Shown piece by piece: positions 22,462 to 35,245 of a stretch of 64,000 nt of DNA. The DNA is from Devosia sp. (GTDB lineage Bacteria; Pseudomonadota; Alphaproteobacteria; Rhizobiales; Devosiaceae). A program made the translations under genes and the position numbers. A model generated the notes under the pieces. It did not search any database and was not told the DNA's origin. It was given only the letters and a program-made list of their open reading frames with translations. Numbering within the stretch: the first letter of the stretch is position 1; each line of letters begins with the position of its first letter. The DNA lies in assembly GCF_014860165.1 (NCBI RefSeq), contig NZ_JACZKG010000043.1, positions 62,001 through 126,000 of the forward strand. The letters are read 5' to 3'.

Positions 22462-22638
22462 ATGCGTCTTGGTGTGAAGAGGGTTGGGGCAAGCGATCGT
22501 GCCGCGAAGGCCCCGGTTGATTTGCGACGTATCCTCGCCCAGAAGCTGGGGCGCAATACCTTCAGCCCAGAGGCCATCCGCTTTTTCGAGTTGGTGCAAG
22601 AGGACGCGGCGACCACTTCGCCCAACCGCAAGGATTGA
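22462..22638 (+). CDS. Small hypothetical protein (58 aa)
   Basis: ATG 22462 follows a G-rich stretch (GGGGGGTCGGG) and opens a 58-codon frame. The product is basic at the N terminus and ends in a helical, protein-like segment (EAIRFFELVQEDA). I do not recognise it. The frame is open further upstream, across the tRNA complement, so length alone is no evidence. The opposite strand also has a long but Arg/Ser-rich frame, which looks like a shadow. Confidence 0.3.
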   Translation: MRLGVKRVGASDRAAKAPVDLRRILAQKLGRNTFSPEAIRFFELVQEDAATTSPNRKD

Positions 22639-22774
22639 AATCCCTGCAATGTGCGGTACCCTACTTGCCGCATGGCTTCCGTCCGGCAGAGACGACTGCG
22701 ATGCCCGGATGAAGGCGGCTTCTGAAGCGGCCAGCACCTTGACGGCCAAAATGATAGCGGCGGATTAGCGCCCC

Positions 22775-23740
22775 ATGCAAACAAGAGCACCGACCCCGGC
22801 CGTTCAGTACGAGCTGCGCGGGCTGTTCACGGCAACGTCCGCTGCAGCGGCGGTCGTCCTGTTGCTGGCCAGCATAAACTCCGACTTCCCTCTGCAGGAC
22901 GTCTTCCACTCATTGCGCTTTCACCTTGCTGTGGCGGCACTGATCCTGCCCCTGCTGCTTTTCGCCGTGGGAGCCCGGTGGCGGGCGATCGGCATGTTGC
23001 TGATCATCGCCGCCAGCCTGGCGCATGGTGGCTGGATTATCCAGGGTCAGCGCGCTTCGAGGGCCGCCGCCACCGACCCCGCAACGCGCTTTGAGGTGTT
23101 CAGCTTCAACGTGCTGGCCAATAGCGAGCAAGGCGAGAACGTCGCAGAATATATCGAGGAATCGGGTTTCGATCTCGTGGTGCTCATGGAGAGCCCTGGC
23201 ATCGAGCGCGCCCTGCAACGTCTGGAAAGGGCCCTTCCCTATCGGGTTGGTTGCGAAAACACCGCCACATGCGACCTGACGGTGCTGTCCCGGACGCCAC
23301 TCGCCAATGCCACGGTGCACCTGCTCGGTCCGTATGAAAGGGAGCGGTTCGTTTCGGCGACGACCACCATCGATGGCAGAACCGTCACCGTGGCGGCCCT
23401 GCACCTGAGCAAGCCCTACCATGACGGGGCGGCCGTCGCTGAGCTATGGCAAGTGTCTCATATCCTGGAGGGCATCGAGGGCCCGCTGGTGGTTGCCGGC
23501 GACTTCAATGCCGCGCCATGGTCGGACAGCGTCGCACGTTTCATCCGACGAAACGCCCTAATTCCCGCACCCGCCTATCCTGCAACCTGGCCAGTGCGGC
23601 TGGGCGGCCTCGGCGTACCGATAGACAGCATTTACACCCGCGGTGGGCTGCAGATCGAGACGATCCGAGCCACCGAAGAGAACTTCGGCTCCAACCACCG
23701 AGGTCTCGTGGCGCAGGTTAGTAGTTTCGTCTCTGACTGA
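22775..23740 (+). CDS. Membrane-anchored endonuclease/exonuclease/phosphatase-family protein
   Basis: Residues 15-88 hold three hydrophobic spans; residues about 105-318 form an EEP (DNase I-like) domain. Family motifs are FSFNVLA at the start of the domain, VVLME with the metal-binding Glu, GDFNAAPW with the catalytic Asp/Asn, and the closing SNHRGLV His motif. Proteins of this type act as phosphodiesterases or phosphatases on the outer face of the inner membrane, often on lipid-linked substrates. It immediately precedes polysaccharide module 1 but with a 231-base gap, so co-transcription is uncertain. Confidence 0.82.
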   Translation: MQTRAPTPAVQYELRGLFTATSAAAAVVLLLASINSDFPLQDVFHSLRFHLAVAALILPLLLFAVGARWRAIGMLLIIAASLAHGGWIIQGQRASRAAATDPATRFEVFSFNVLANSEQGENVAEYIEESGFDLVVLMESPGIERALQRLERALPYRVGCENTATCDLTVLSRTPLANATVHLLGPYERERFVSATTTIDGRTVTVAALHLSKPYHDGAAVAELWQVSHILEGIEGPLVVAGDFNAAPWSDSVARFIRRNALIPAPAYPATWPVRLGGLGVPIDSIYTRGGLQIETIRATEENFGSNHRGLVAQVSSFVSD

Positions 23741-23971
23741 TCAGTCCAGCCGGCGGCGAGGCACTAACCCTCTGCCACTGTGGACGAAAGCCAATCACTT
23801 TCGCACTTTGGCTGTCTGCCAGCGTGAACACGTGTTACTGGCGATTCCGCAGGCACTTGTAGGCAATCTTTAAGCCAAAACCCGTCATATGCATTGTGTG
23901 CATTGTGGCCGCAGGAACTTACGGTGCGCGTTGCCGACGAATGCGCACCACGCTGATCGAACGGGACCAAC

Positions 23972-24649
23972 ATGCAGCTGGGCATCCAATCTTCAATTGT
24001 AGCGCTGAGCCTGGCTCTGCTCGCGACCGGCGCCGCGGCAATGTATGTCGAAAGCAATGCGTATCTGGTCGGGGGAGACACCAGTTTCGCGCGCGTGGCG
24101 AACTGGACGATCGATGCTCCCCATCCCGGCTGGTCCATTGCCACAGAGAATGTCAACCTGCTCGACTGCGCCAACGTCCTGAAAGCTCCCAACGCGCTGG
24201 CCATGCGCTACCTTGATGAGGGCACAAAGAGCGCCATGGCGCCGACTTGCTTGGCGCTGGCCAGGGCGGTGACGACAAACGCTCCGGCTGCATCCTTTGC
24301 CTGGTATGTCGAGGCGCTGGCACTCTCCTGGACGAGCAATTTCGCCGAGATGAACGACGCCCTGCGGCGTTCCCAACTGACCGGCGCCAACGAGCAGTGG
24401 ATCGCCGAATTGCGCGTTGCGTTGGCCGAAGCGCACCTGGACCAACTTCAGCCGGCTGTACTGCAGGCTCATGAATCGGACCTGAGCATGCTGGTGCTCA
24501 GCGCGCGCGGCATTGCCTCAATTGCCCGCCGTTACACAACCGACACAGGCTTCAGGCACCGAATAGTGGCGATCGTGGAGACACTGTCGACGCAGAGCCA
24601 GCAGGACTTCCTGAATCACGTGCGCTCTGCCTTGTCGAAATCGCGGTGA
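23972..24649 (+). CDS. Module 1 protein A: exported or anchored protein of unknown family
   Basis: 225 residues: a signal anchor (about 5-25) followed by a helical domain. I do not recognise the family. The protein at 51380 is clearly related: both have a WY dipeptide (AWYVEAL here, AWYTGAL there) and an identical EQWIAELRV block near residue 150, then a similar helical C terminus. Both genes directly precede, and overlap or nearly overlap, an O-antigen-ligase-like gene. GGGA lies before the ATG. The stop overlaps the next gene's GTG (GTGA). Probably a periplasmic partner of the ligase/polymerase protein (inference from repeated linkage). Confidence 0.75.
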   Translation: MQLGIQSSIVALSLALLATGAAAMYVESNAYLVGGDTSFARVANWTIDAPHPGWSIATENVNLLDCANVLKAPNALAMRYLDEGTKSAMAPTCLALARAVTTNAPAASFAWYVEALALSWTSNFAEMNDALRRSQLTGANEQWIAELRVALAEAHLDQLQPAVLQAHESDLSMLVLSARGIASIARRYTTDTGFRHRIVAIVETLSTQSQQDFLNHVRSALSKSR

Positions 24650-26094
24650 CCAGCATGTCCGAGATCCCAATGTCGACGATCAACCTGGCGGCGGGAAAGC
24701 CCCGCGGCCGATCCCGTCGCGGCGCCGGCACCCGGCAGACCGGGTTGAACCAGAAGCTCTTCTGGTTGCTGCTGGTGCTGGTCGCCCTGGTCCCCCTGCC
24801 GCTGGCAAGCGTGCGTCCGTTCTTCTGGGGCATGGCCGCTGTTTATGTGGGCCTGCTGGGAGCCATATATGCCGTCTCGCTGGCGCGCCTGGGGGAGGAT
24901 TTCAGGTCAACACCGCGGTTCGGCTTCATTTGCGCTGCGGGTCTTGGCGTATTCTGTATCGCTCTGGTGGTGCAGGTCCTGCCGATCGGCGGCATGTTCG
25001 GCGGCTTCCTGGTCATTGAAGCACCGGATGTCACCCTGCGGTCCGGGCAGATTTCCATTGCCCCGGGCATGACCGTGCTGACGCTGATCCGTCAGCTCAC
25101 CTATGGCCTCTTCTTTTTTCTGCTGCTGCAGGTTCTCGCAAATGAGAACCGGCGCACGCTGCTGCTGGATGCGCTGTTGGTCGTCGTCGTCATCTACGCC
25201 GCCTATGGTATGGTCAGCCTGCAGAGTGGGGACACCATCCTCGGCATGCCCAAATGGGCCTATCTGGGCTCCGCAACCAGCACCTTCGTGAACCGCAATT
25301 CCTTTGCCACCTTTCTCTCCCTTGGGGCGGTCATAGCCGCAGTGCGATGTGCCAGCGTTCTTGTGGTCCGCAGTCGGCAGCATGTCGACGACGGCCGCGT
25401 CAGCGGCACGGTCAGCACGCTGCTGCTATACGCCCTCGCCTTTGCGATGCTCGGCCTGACCCTCCTCGCCACCCAATCGCGCATGGGCCTGTTCGCAGGT
25501 GCTGTTGGCTCTGCCCTTGGCTTCTGCCTGATGCTCACCAAGGCCCAGGGCCGCACGCGCGTCCTGGGCCTGGCTGTCGCGGGCGCACTGTTGGTGGGGG
25601 GCGCAGCTTTCCTGATCGCCGGGGACCGTATGCTGGATCGCGTCGTGCTGCTGGCAAGCGACAGCCAGATCCGCAGCAACTTCTATGCCCAGATCATCGA
25701 GCTGATCGCGCAGCGACCGTTCACCGGCTGGGGTGGCGGCAGCTTTGAACAGGCTTTCCAGCTTGTTCACCGCCCACCGGTCAACGTCGATTTCACCTGG
25801 TCACTGGGGCACAACACCTATCTTACGCTATGGAGCGAGATGGGAATCGTGGTTGGTTCGATACCAATGCTCATCTTGGCTTTCCTCACGGCAATGATGA
25901 TCGGGCGTTTCCTGCGCGCCAATAGCGGAAGCAATGTCATTGCTCCCCTGGCGACGGGCCTGGGCGCCGTGACTGTGGTCGGCGTGCACGCGCTCGCCGA
26001 CTTCAGTATCGAAATACCGGCTAACGCGGTGCTCTTCCTGGCCATTCTGGCTTGCGGCACGAGTGCGCTCGCATCGCCCAAGCAGAGGGCATGA
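24646..26094 (+). CDS. Module 1 protein B: O-antigen ligase / Wzy-type membrane protein
   Basis: 482 residues with about 12 hydrophobic spans and the Wzy_C domain. The large periplasmic loop (residues about 355-405) contains RPFTGWGGGSFE, a VHRPP segment and GHNTYLTLWSE, the conserved ligase/polymerase signature. It would polymerise repeat units or transfer the chain to an acceptor. The start GTG 24646 overlaps the stop of gene A; ATG 24655 is an alternative. It has a close relative at 52062 (same loop motifs, same NRNSFATFL and ATQSRMG segments). Confidence 0.85.
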   Translation: MTSMSEIPMSTINLAAGKPRGRSRRGAGTRQTGLNQKLFWLLLVLVALVPLPLASVRPFFWGMAAVYVGLLGAIYAVSLARLGEDFRSTPRFGFICAAGLGVFCIALVVQVLPIGGMFGGFLVIEAPDVTLRSGQISIAPGMTVLTLIRQLTYGLFFFLLLQVLANENRRTLLLDALLVVVVIYAAYGMVSLQSGDTILGMPKWAYLGSATSTFVNRNSFATFLSLGAVIAAVRCASVLVVRSRQHVDDGRVSGTVSTLLLYALAFAMLGLTLLATQSRMGLFAGAVGSALGFCLMLTKAQGRTRVLGLAVAGALLVGGAAFLIAGDRMLDRVVLLASDSQIRSNFYAQIIELIAQRPFTGWGGGSFEQAFQLVHRPPVNVDFTWSLGHNTYLTLWSEMGIVVGSIPMLILAFLTAMMIGRFLRANSGSNVIAPLATGLGAVTVVGVHALADFSIEIPANAVLFLAILACGTSALASPKQRA

Positions 26095-26095
26095 C

Positions 26096-26899
26096 ATGGC
26101 TTTCGGACTAAAGCGGCTATTTGGACATGGCGTCGAGACGACTGCGGCCATCACCAGGCCGCGCCTGCAGGTCCCGGAATGGCCTGCGGCCGTCTATGCC
26201 ATCGGCGATGTGCATGGATGCCTTGCACAGTTACGCCTTCTGCATCAGAAAATTCTGGCCGATGCTGCCAATATTGAAGGCACCAAGTTGATCGTCTCCC
26301 TCGGCGACTATGTTGATCGGGGCGTCGACTCGGCAGGTGTGCTGGATTTCCTTCTGAGCGGGGTGCCAGAAGGCTTCTCCCGGGTCTGTCTCGCCGGAAA
26401 CCACGAGGTGATGATGCTCGATCACATCGCCGAGCCGCGTTCAGCTGACCGCTGGCTGGATTTCGGAGGCCTTGAGACTCTGATTTCCTACGGCATCGAC
26501 ACCTCGGCCTATATGGCGGCTGGGGCCAGGGAGCGTAAAGGGTTGCTGCAAAGCCACATCCCCCCCCAGCACCTGGATTTTTTGAGAAAGCTGCCCGTCG
26601 TGCTGTCCTTTCCGGGCCTGGTCCTCGTTCATGCCGGATTGCGGGCAGGCGTGCCGCTAGAGGATCAGGAAGAAGACGACCTGCTGTGGATCCGTGATCA
26701 GGACGGAGACGAGCAGCAAGGAGCCACCGATGGTCCGTTGCTTGTCCACGGCCATACGCCCACCCAGAGCCCCAGGATCACGGGAAGGACCATCAACATC
26801 GACACTGGCGCCTTCGCCACCGGCATTCTGACCGCAGTCCGTCTACGGCCTGGCGAGAAACCATTCTTTCTAAATGTTGGTGTGTCGGATCGTACTTGA
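26096..26899 (+). CDS. Module 1 protein C: PPP-family metallophosphatase
   Basis: The 267-residue cytoplasmic phosphatase has the full metal-site set: GDVHG near residue 39, GDYVDRG near 72, GNHE near 101 and HGHTP near 220. This is the bacterial PphA/diadenosine-tetraphosphatase-like group (Ser/Thr or Tyr phosphoprotein or nucleotide substrates). ATG 26096 is one base after the ligase stop. It sits between the ligase-like gene and the Wzc-like kinase gene, and its relative at 53412 is in the same kind of neighbourhood. It may dephosphorylate the kinase, replacing the usual Wzb (inference). Confidence 0.85.
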   Translation: MAFGLKRLFGHGVETTAAITRPRLQVPEWPAAVYAIGDVHGCLAQLRLLHQKILADAANIEGTKLIVSLGDYVDRGVDSAGVLDFLLSGVPEGFSRVCLAGNHEVMMLDHIAEPRSADRWLDFGGLETLISYGIDTSAYMAAGARERKGLLQSHIPPQHLDFLRKLPVVLSFPGLVLVHAGLRAGVPLEDQEEDDLLWIRDQDGDEQQGATDGPLLVHGHTPTQSPRITGRTINIDTGAFATGILTAVRLRPGEKPFFLNVGVSDRT

Positions 26900-26980
26900 T
26901 GTGATCATGCCGTCAGACTAGTTCGAGAAACTCGAGATCAGTCTGCGCAGATTTCCTTTATACCCATTGGGAACGTCAAT

Positions 26981-30261
<3,281 letters not shown>

Positions 30262-30298
30262 AAGCACTGCGGTCGATCAGCCGGATGCCACTGGATCC

Positions 30299-31618
30299 AT
30301 GACCATGTCGCAATTGCTACGTCGCATGCTGACCTCGCGGATTGCGCAGTTCGCACTCTATTCGGTGGCATTCCTCTCGACCCTGGGCACCGCCAAGGCG
30401 CTTTTCGCGCTGATGGGTGCCGCGCATTTTGCCGAATATACCGTGCTGTTCAGCGTGTCGCTTTTTGTGCGCATCGTTTGGCACAATGTCGGCGTCTCCG
30501 CTTTTGCGCGCTTTTATCCGTCCGCTGATACGGGGGATGGGCGGTCGTTTCTTCTGGTGCTGCTGGCCTTCCTCACCCTGCCCGTTCTGGTGGCCCTGCC
30601 GGCCATTGCGGTGATGACGCTGCTCGGCGCCCAGGTGCAGGTCGGCGAACTGGTGCTGGACCAGACGGCGCTCGCCGGCGCCATCCTACTCGGCATAGCT
30701 ACCGGCACCAATGCGCTCATCACCGAGATGGACAATGTGGCCTTCAACCGCATCCGTGCCTCGATCGCCATGATCCTGCCGGGCCTGGCCCTGCTGATCG
30801 CAGCGCTGGTTGCCGGCGCCTACGCCATGTCGGTTACGGCCATGGTCCTGCTCGCCGCCGGGCTGATCTTCGCGGTCGATATCCTGCACCTGCTGGCCTT
30901 CCTCCGCTTTGCCGGCCTTAGGCTGCCGCAGACATCGGCATCGTCGGTCTCAGCCGCCCGAACCCTGGCCTGGAGCCTCCTCGCCTTCGCCACGCCGTTG
31001 ATCATCTGGACCGGCCCCGCTTTGCTGCTGCGGGTGGCGGACCGCTGGCTTGCCGCTGCCATGCTCGATCTCGACATGGTGGCCCTGTTCGGCATCATCG
31101 TGACTCTGAGCCAGAACGCCTTCACCGCCGTCTATTCCGTCCTCAACCGCGCCTACATCCCCGATATCTATAAGCATGCGGCCCTGGGAACGGCGGATGG
31201 CGTGGCGAGGGGCCATGCCATCGTCACCCGGATTTCACTGATGCTGGCAGGCATCGGTCTCCTCGCCTTCGTCATCGCGCTGGTGGCGGGTGGGCCGATC
31301 CTGAGCATCATGTCCGAACCGCGCTTTGCCCAATATGGCTGGCTGCTGGCCGTGATGATGCTGGGCTCGGCCGTCTACATCATCGGCGATTGCTATCTGC
31401 TGCACGGGCATGTGGTGAAAAACCTCAAGCCCTACATTCCCAGCAAGGTCCTGCCGCCCCTGCTCTACATCGTCCTGGCCGCCATCCTGGCCAACAGCAT
31501 GGGCGTCGCCGGCATGGTCTATGCCTACCTGCTCGCGGCCATCATCTACGTGGCGATGGCGCATGTCGCGACCCTGTCCCTTCGCGCGGCCCAGCCGCCC
31601 CTGGAGTCCAAGTCATGA
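30299..31618 (+). CDS. Polysaccharide flippase (Wzx-like)
   Basis: 439 residues, almost entirely hydrophobic with about 12 predicted spans and few charged residues, in the pattern of the MOP/Wzx exporter superfamily. It would move the lipid-linked repeat unit across the inner membrane. ATG 30299 is 37 bases after gmd and there is another in-frame ATG two codons later. Its stop overlaps the start of the next glycosyltransferase (ATGA). It is the only flippase candidate in the window. Family assignment is from topology and context. Confidence 0.8.
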   Translation: MTMSQLLRRMLTSRIAQFALYSVAFLSTLGTAKALFALMGAAHFAEYTVLFSVSLFVRIVWHNVGVSAFARFYPSADTGDGRSFLLVLLAFLTLPVLVALPAIAVMTLLGAQVQVGELVLDQTALAGAILLGIATGTNALITEMDNVAFNRIRASIAMILPGLALLIAALVAGAYAMSVTAMVLLAAGLIFAVDILHLLAFLRFAGLRLPQTSASSVSAARTLAWSLLAFATPLIIWTGPALLLRVADRWLAAAMLDLDMVALFGIIVTLSQNAFTAVYSVLNRAYIPDIYKHAALGTADGVARGHAIVTRISLMLAGIGLLAFVIALVAGGPILSIMSEPRFAQYGWLLAVMMLGSAVYIIGDCYLLHGHVVKNLKPYIPSKVLPPLLYIVLAAILANSMGVAGMVYAYLLAAIIYVAMAHVATLSLRAAQPPLESKS

Positions 31619-32895
31619 GAATTCTCACTGTCGCGACCGATCTTGGCATCGGTGGCACCCAGCGAGTTGCGCAGAATCTCACCATTGGCATGCAGTCGCG
31701 CGGCGCCGACGTCGCCTTCCTGGCGCATCGCAACGGTGGCCCCCGTCAGGCGCATCTGGCGGCGCGCAATATCGAGACCTTCGTCGTTTCCGGCGACAAG
31801 ACCCTGGCGACCGCGCTCGATGAGGCGACGGTCTGGAAGCCCGACATCGTTCACATCCACCGCACGGGCCGGCCCGATGCCGGCGAGACGGCCATCCTGC
31901 GCCAACTGCGCAGCACCGGCGCCAAGGTCGTGGAAACCAACGTCTTCGCCCGCTACGACTGGACCGAGGGCGGCGAACTGATCGACGCCCACTGCCAGCT
32001 CAGCCGCTGGTGCGCCCATAAGTGGCGCAGCTGGGCCGGCCGGAAGGCCGCCAACAAGCTGTCCTTCCTGCTGCCCTACGCCGTCGACATTGACTCCATC
32101 CATCCCCTGCCGGCCGACGAGCGCGCCGCATTGCGCACCAAGTTCGGCGTCCCGGCCGGGCGCTTCCTGTTCGGCCGTATCGGCCAGCCGCTCGAGCCGA
32201 AATGGGACCCCGAGATTCTCAACGCCTTCCGTCAGGTCGTTGAGGCAGGGCATGATGTCGGCCTGCTGCTTGTGGGTGCGCCCGCTTCCTATCCCGGCCG
32301 GGTCGAGGCCCTGCCCCAGCCTGTGCGCGATCGCATCCTGTTCCTGCCGACCACGTCCAACGACAAGCAACTGCAGGGCTATTTCAGCGTGCTGGACAGC
32401 TTCCTCCACCTCGCCCATATCGGCGAGAGCTTCGGCATGGTGCTGTGCGAGGCCATGCTGGCCGGCGTGCCGGTCGTAACCCTGAGCACTCCCCTGCGCG
32501 ACAACAGCCAACTCGAAGTCATCGGCCACGGCCAGGGCGGCGTGGTTGCGCTGGATGCGGCAGCCGTGCCCAAGGCCATGATTGCACTGATGGGCGACGG
32601 CGCCCTGCGCCAGCGCGTGCGCGACAACGGTCGAGACTGGGTCGCCTCCCGCTATGCGGTGGACAAGATCACCGCCGACCTGGCCGCCATCTATGATGTC
32701 GTGCTGGGCGTCACCGCTCCGGCCGATAGCCCCATCGAGGTCAACAATCCGCCTAGCCTGGCCTGGATCGACGATATGCTGTCCCGCGGCATCGGCACCG
32801 GCATGTCGCCGATCGAGCGCGCGCAATTCCGCGCCATCCACACGCCGCTCGGCTACAAGGCCTATTTCGCCGCCCGCAAGCTGCTGCGGCGCTAG
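31615..32895 (+). CDS. Glycosyltransferase (GT4-like)
   Basis: The 426-residue GT-B protein starts with RILTVATDLGIGGTQRVAQ, the usual N-terminal loop of GT4 enzymes. The C-terminal donor-binding half has GRIGQPLEPKW and the E-x7-E motif (HIGESFGMVLCEAMLAG) near residue 270. ATG 31615 overlaps the flippase stop by four bases; the frame is open upstream but inside the flippase gene. Donor and acceptor are unknown; it adds a sugar in the cytoplasm to the growing lipid-linked unit. Confidence 0.87.
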   Translation: MRILTVATDLGIGGTQRVAQNLTIGMQSRGADVAFLAHRNGGPRQAHLAARNIETFVVSGDKTLATALDEATVWKPDIVHIHRTGRPDAGETAILRQLRSTGAKVVETNVFARYDWTEGGELIDAHCQLSRWCAHKWRSWAGRKAANKLSFLLPYAVDIDSIHPLPADERAALRTKFGVPAGRFLFGRIGQPLEPKWDPEILNAFRQVVEAGHDVGLLLVGAPASYPGRVEALPQPVRDRILFLPTTSNDKQLQGYFSVLDSFLHLAHIGESFGMVLCEAMLAGVPVVTLSTPLRDNSQLEVIGHGQGGVVALDAAAVPKAMIALMGDGALRQRVRDNGRDWVASRYAVDKITADLAAIYDVVLGVTAPADSPIEVNNPPSLAWIDDMLSRGIGTGMSPIERAQFRAIHTPLGYKAYFAARKLLRR

Positions 32896-32925
32896 ATGGG
32901 CATCCCCTCGCCCATGACCCCCCAC

Positions 32926-34062
32926 CTATTGGCGCAGGGCCATCAGCACGCCCTGTGCAAATCGCTCCGCCATGTTCTCGATCGTATAGACACGGGCATC
33001 GGCCGCCCCGGCCGCCGCCAGCCTGGCGCGCAAATCGTCGTCCGTCAGCACGCGGGTCACGGCAGCCGCATAGGCATCGGCGCTGTCGGCCTCCGCCACC
33101 ACCAGCCCGTTTTCTCCATCCCGCAGGTATTCGAATTCCGGGCTGTGATATGGCAGGTCGGTCGTGACCATCGGGGTGCCATAGGCAAAGGCGTCGAGCA
33201 CCGCCAATCCGACCAGACCAGGCATCAGGAACGCACGCGCCAGCTTCACATGCAGCGACTTGTCGCGTCCGAAACGGGGCCCAAGCGCGTGGATCCAGTC
33301 ATGCTCGGCCGTAGCGGCCTGCACCAGATGCGCATCGGGCCCGCCGCCGATCACCAGCAGGTGGAAATCGGGCACCCGGGCGCGGATGCGCCGCGCCGCC
33401 TCAATGAGAAATCCGATGCGCTTATGCGCATAGATGCCACCCACATAGACGCCAACATGCTCCGACCCGCCGACCAGGCTCGCCCGCAGGGCCGCGACGT
33501 CCTCGTCGGAGATTTCGGCAAGGGTCCGGCTGATGTCGGAGGTGTCTATTGCATTGTTAAAAACGGTGATCCGCTCCGGCGGAAAGCCCGCATCGCCGAC
33601 CGCCCGCGCCCCCTCGGGCGTATAGGCAAACCACCAGTCCACCTTGCTCGCCCAAAACCGCTTGAAGCGCTCCCCCAGGCCCCTGGGGTTCTCAGCCTGA
33701 AACCCCCGCCCATGCCCAAAGAACGCCACCCGGGGCTTGCCGAGCAGGCGGGACTTGAGGATCAGGGGGTAGTTGTGAATATGCTTGTTGTGCTGCCCAA
33801 GGACTACCAGCGCAGCACCGCGCACAGCGCCCTTGACGTCTTGCCACAGCAGCGAGTGCTCAGTATCGCCGAAGTATCGGGCGGGGAGCCTTACTGCCCA
33901 ATCGGGGACGGCTTCGTCTCCTTTGGCCTGCTCACTCGACGCGTTTCCACTGTAGTAGAGTTGATAACGGACACCGTGATCGGCAAGCAATTCTCGAACC
34001 CGGTTATGAAATTCCACTCGGTAGTGTGGTAGGGCCCTGGTAATGAATGCGACCGAAATCAC
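32926..34062 (-). CDS. Glycosyltransferase (GT4-like)
   Basis: 378 residues with the chosen start. The C-terminal half carries the GT4 pattern: GVYVGGIYAHKR near residue 200, GGGPD near 235 and a DAFAYGTPMV donor-site segment near 300. GTG 34062 is chosen because GGAG lies nine bases upstream and the protein then begins just before the typical VAFITRALPHYR start; the frame itself is open to 34110. The first 20 coding bases overlap, head to head, the first codons of the polymerase gene on the other strand. Donor unknown. Confidence 0.85.
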   Translation of the reverse strand: MISVAFITRALPHYRVEFHNRVRELLADHGVRYQLYYSGNASSEQAKGDEAVPDWAVRLPARYFGDTEHSLLWQDVKGAVRGAALVVLGQHNKHIHNYPLILKSRLLGKPRVAFFGHGRGFQAENPRGLGERFKRFWASKVDWWFAYTPEGARAVGDAGFPPERITVFNNAIDTSDISRTLAEISDEDVAALRASLVGGSEHVGVYVGGIYAHKRIGFLIEAARRIRARVPDFHLLVIGGGPDAHLVQAATAEHDWIHALGPRFGRDKSLHVKLARAFLMPGLVGLAVLDAFAYGTPMVTTDLPYHSPEFEYLRDGENGLVVAEADSADAYAAAVTRVLTDDDLRARLAAAGAADARVYTIENMAERFAQGVLMALRQ

Positions 34063-35245
34063 GACGGCAATCTCCACGGTTCGAAGTGATGGCAGTAGCG
34101 CAGATGCCAACCATAGAGAACGATATTTTGTCGCAGATCAGCCCATCGTTAAGTGGGGTGCTTGGTCGTTTGTGGCTCTTGTGGTCGTCTATTTTGTGTC
34201 CACTGATGGCAGCGCGATCCGGTATCTCGTCTATCTATGCCCAGCACTTCTCTTGGTCGAAGCCGTTCTGCGCAAGGCCCATTTCACCTGGGGTCCAACA
34301 CTGGCCTTGTTGTCCTTCCTCGGCTTTGCTGCCGCGACATTGCTTGGCGGTGCTCCTAGCTCGTTCTTCGCCCGTGATCTGGTAACTGTCGTCCTGATCA
34401 TCGCGCCTTTCCTCGCTAAATATGATGTAGACAGCAGAGTGGCTCCTGCCCTCTTCGTCTCTGCCGCTATCTGCGGAATAGACGCGTTTCAAAAGGGAGG
34501 TGGGCAGCTTGGCGACCTGGGCATCAGCCTAGGGCAATCGCGCGCTGCGCTGGAGACAACCTTCGGCCTTCTCACGCCTATTCTAGTGTTATATTTCTAT
34601 CATCGGAAAAGACATTCGCTGGCGTTAGTTTCGGCGATATTGAGCATTCTAATGTTCAAGAGAATTGCCATACTCGCGATGGCGATATCGTTCGCTTTTT
34701 CTGTCATTTATTCTTGGTCGAAGGGTCGTTCCACTAGGCGCTTGGTTACCACGGCCCTAGCGGTGTCGGTGACCGCCATCTGCATAGGAAGCGTGTTCAT
34801 CAATAGCATATATGAGTTCATTCATCCGTATTATGTCGAATTGACGGGCGAATACTCAAGCATAAACAGCTTCACGTCAGGACGTTACGAAATCTACAAC
34901 TATCTATGGAAGAGCCAACTTGATTACCAGAATCTAGGACAATGGATTTTTGGGAATGGGCTCGGCGCCACGGCGGATATGATGAATGAGTCTGCTGTTG
35001 CGTCATTTGCGCATGTGTCACTCCTTCACAATGATTGGCTACGGATACTGATCGATTATGGGGCTATCGGCCTCGGGATAGTGCTGGCTGCAATCCTATC
35101 TATAAGCCGAAGAAGTCCATTCGCATCGGGAGCCGCCCTCTATACAGCGATCCTTTTCGCCACGGACAACGTCTCTATGTACGTATTCTACTGGACCCTT
35201 CTGTTTATCCTCTTGGCGTCTTCTTCGCCCCGGGAGCAGACATGA
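34043..35245 (+). CDS. Wzy-like polysaccharide polymerase, low G+C
   Basis: 400 residues with about 10-11 hydrophobic spans and a periplasmic loop near residues 255-340 containing SGRYEIYNYLW and LHNDWLR, the arrangement of O-antigen polymerases. AGGG (34031-34034) precedes ATG 34043. The gene is visibly richer in A+T than its neighbours (line 34861-34920 has 25 G+C of 60), the usual sign of horizontal exchange for a serotype-determining polymerase. It overlaps the divergent glycosyltransferase by 20 bases and the next gene by four. Confidence 0.8.
   Translation: MNATEITTAISTVRSDGSSADANHRERYFVADQPIVKWGAWSFVALVVVYFVSTDGSAIRYLVYLCPALLLVEAVLRKAHFTWGPTLALLSFLGFAAATLLGGAPSSFFARDLVTVVLIIAPFLAKYDVDSRVAPALFVSAAICGIDAFQKGGGQLGDLGISLGQSRAALETTFGLLTPILVLYFYHRKRHSLALVSAILSILMFKRIAILAMAISFAFSVIYSWSKGRSTRRLVTTALAVSVTAICIGSVFINSIYEFIHPYYVELTGEYSSINSFTSGRYEIYNYLWKSQLDYQNLGQWIFGNGLGATADMMNESAVASFAHVSLLHNDWLRILIDYGAIGLGIVLAAILSISRRSPFASGAALYTAILFATDNVSMYVFYWTLLFILLASSSPREQT

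Noticed and set aside
26911..26942. Imperfect inverted repeat before the module 1 kinase gene (TTCGAG-AAA-CTCGAG core)
   Set aside because: The core is only six pairs with a weak outer stem, with no T-run and no second copy seen; could be chance.
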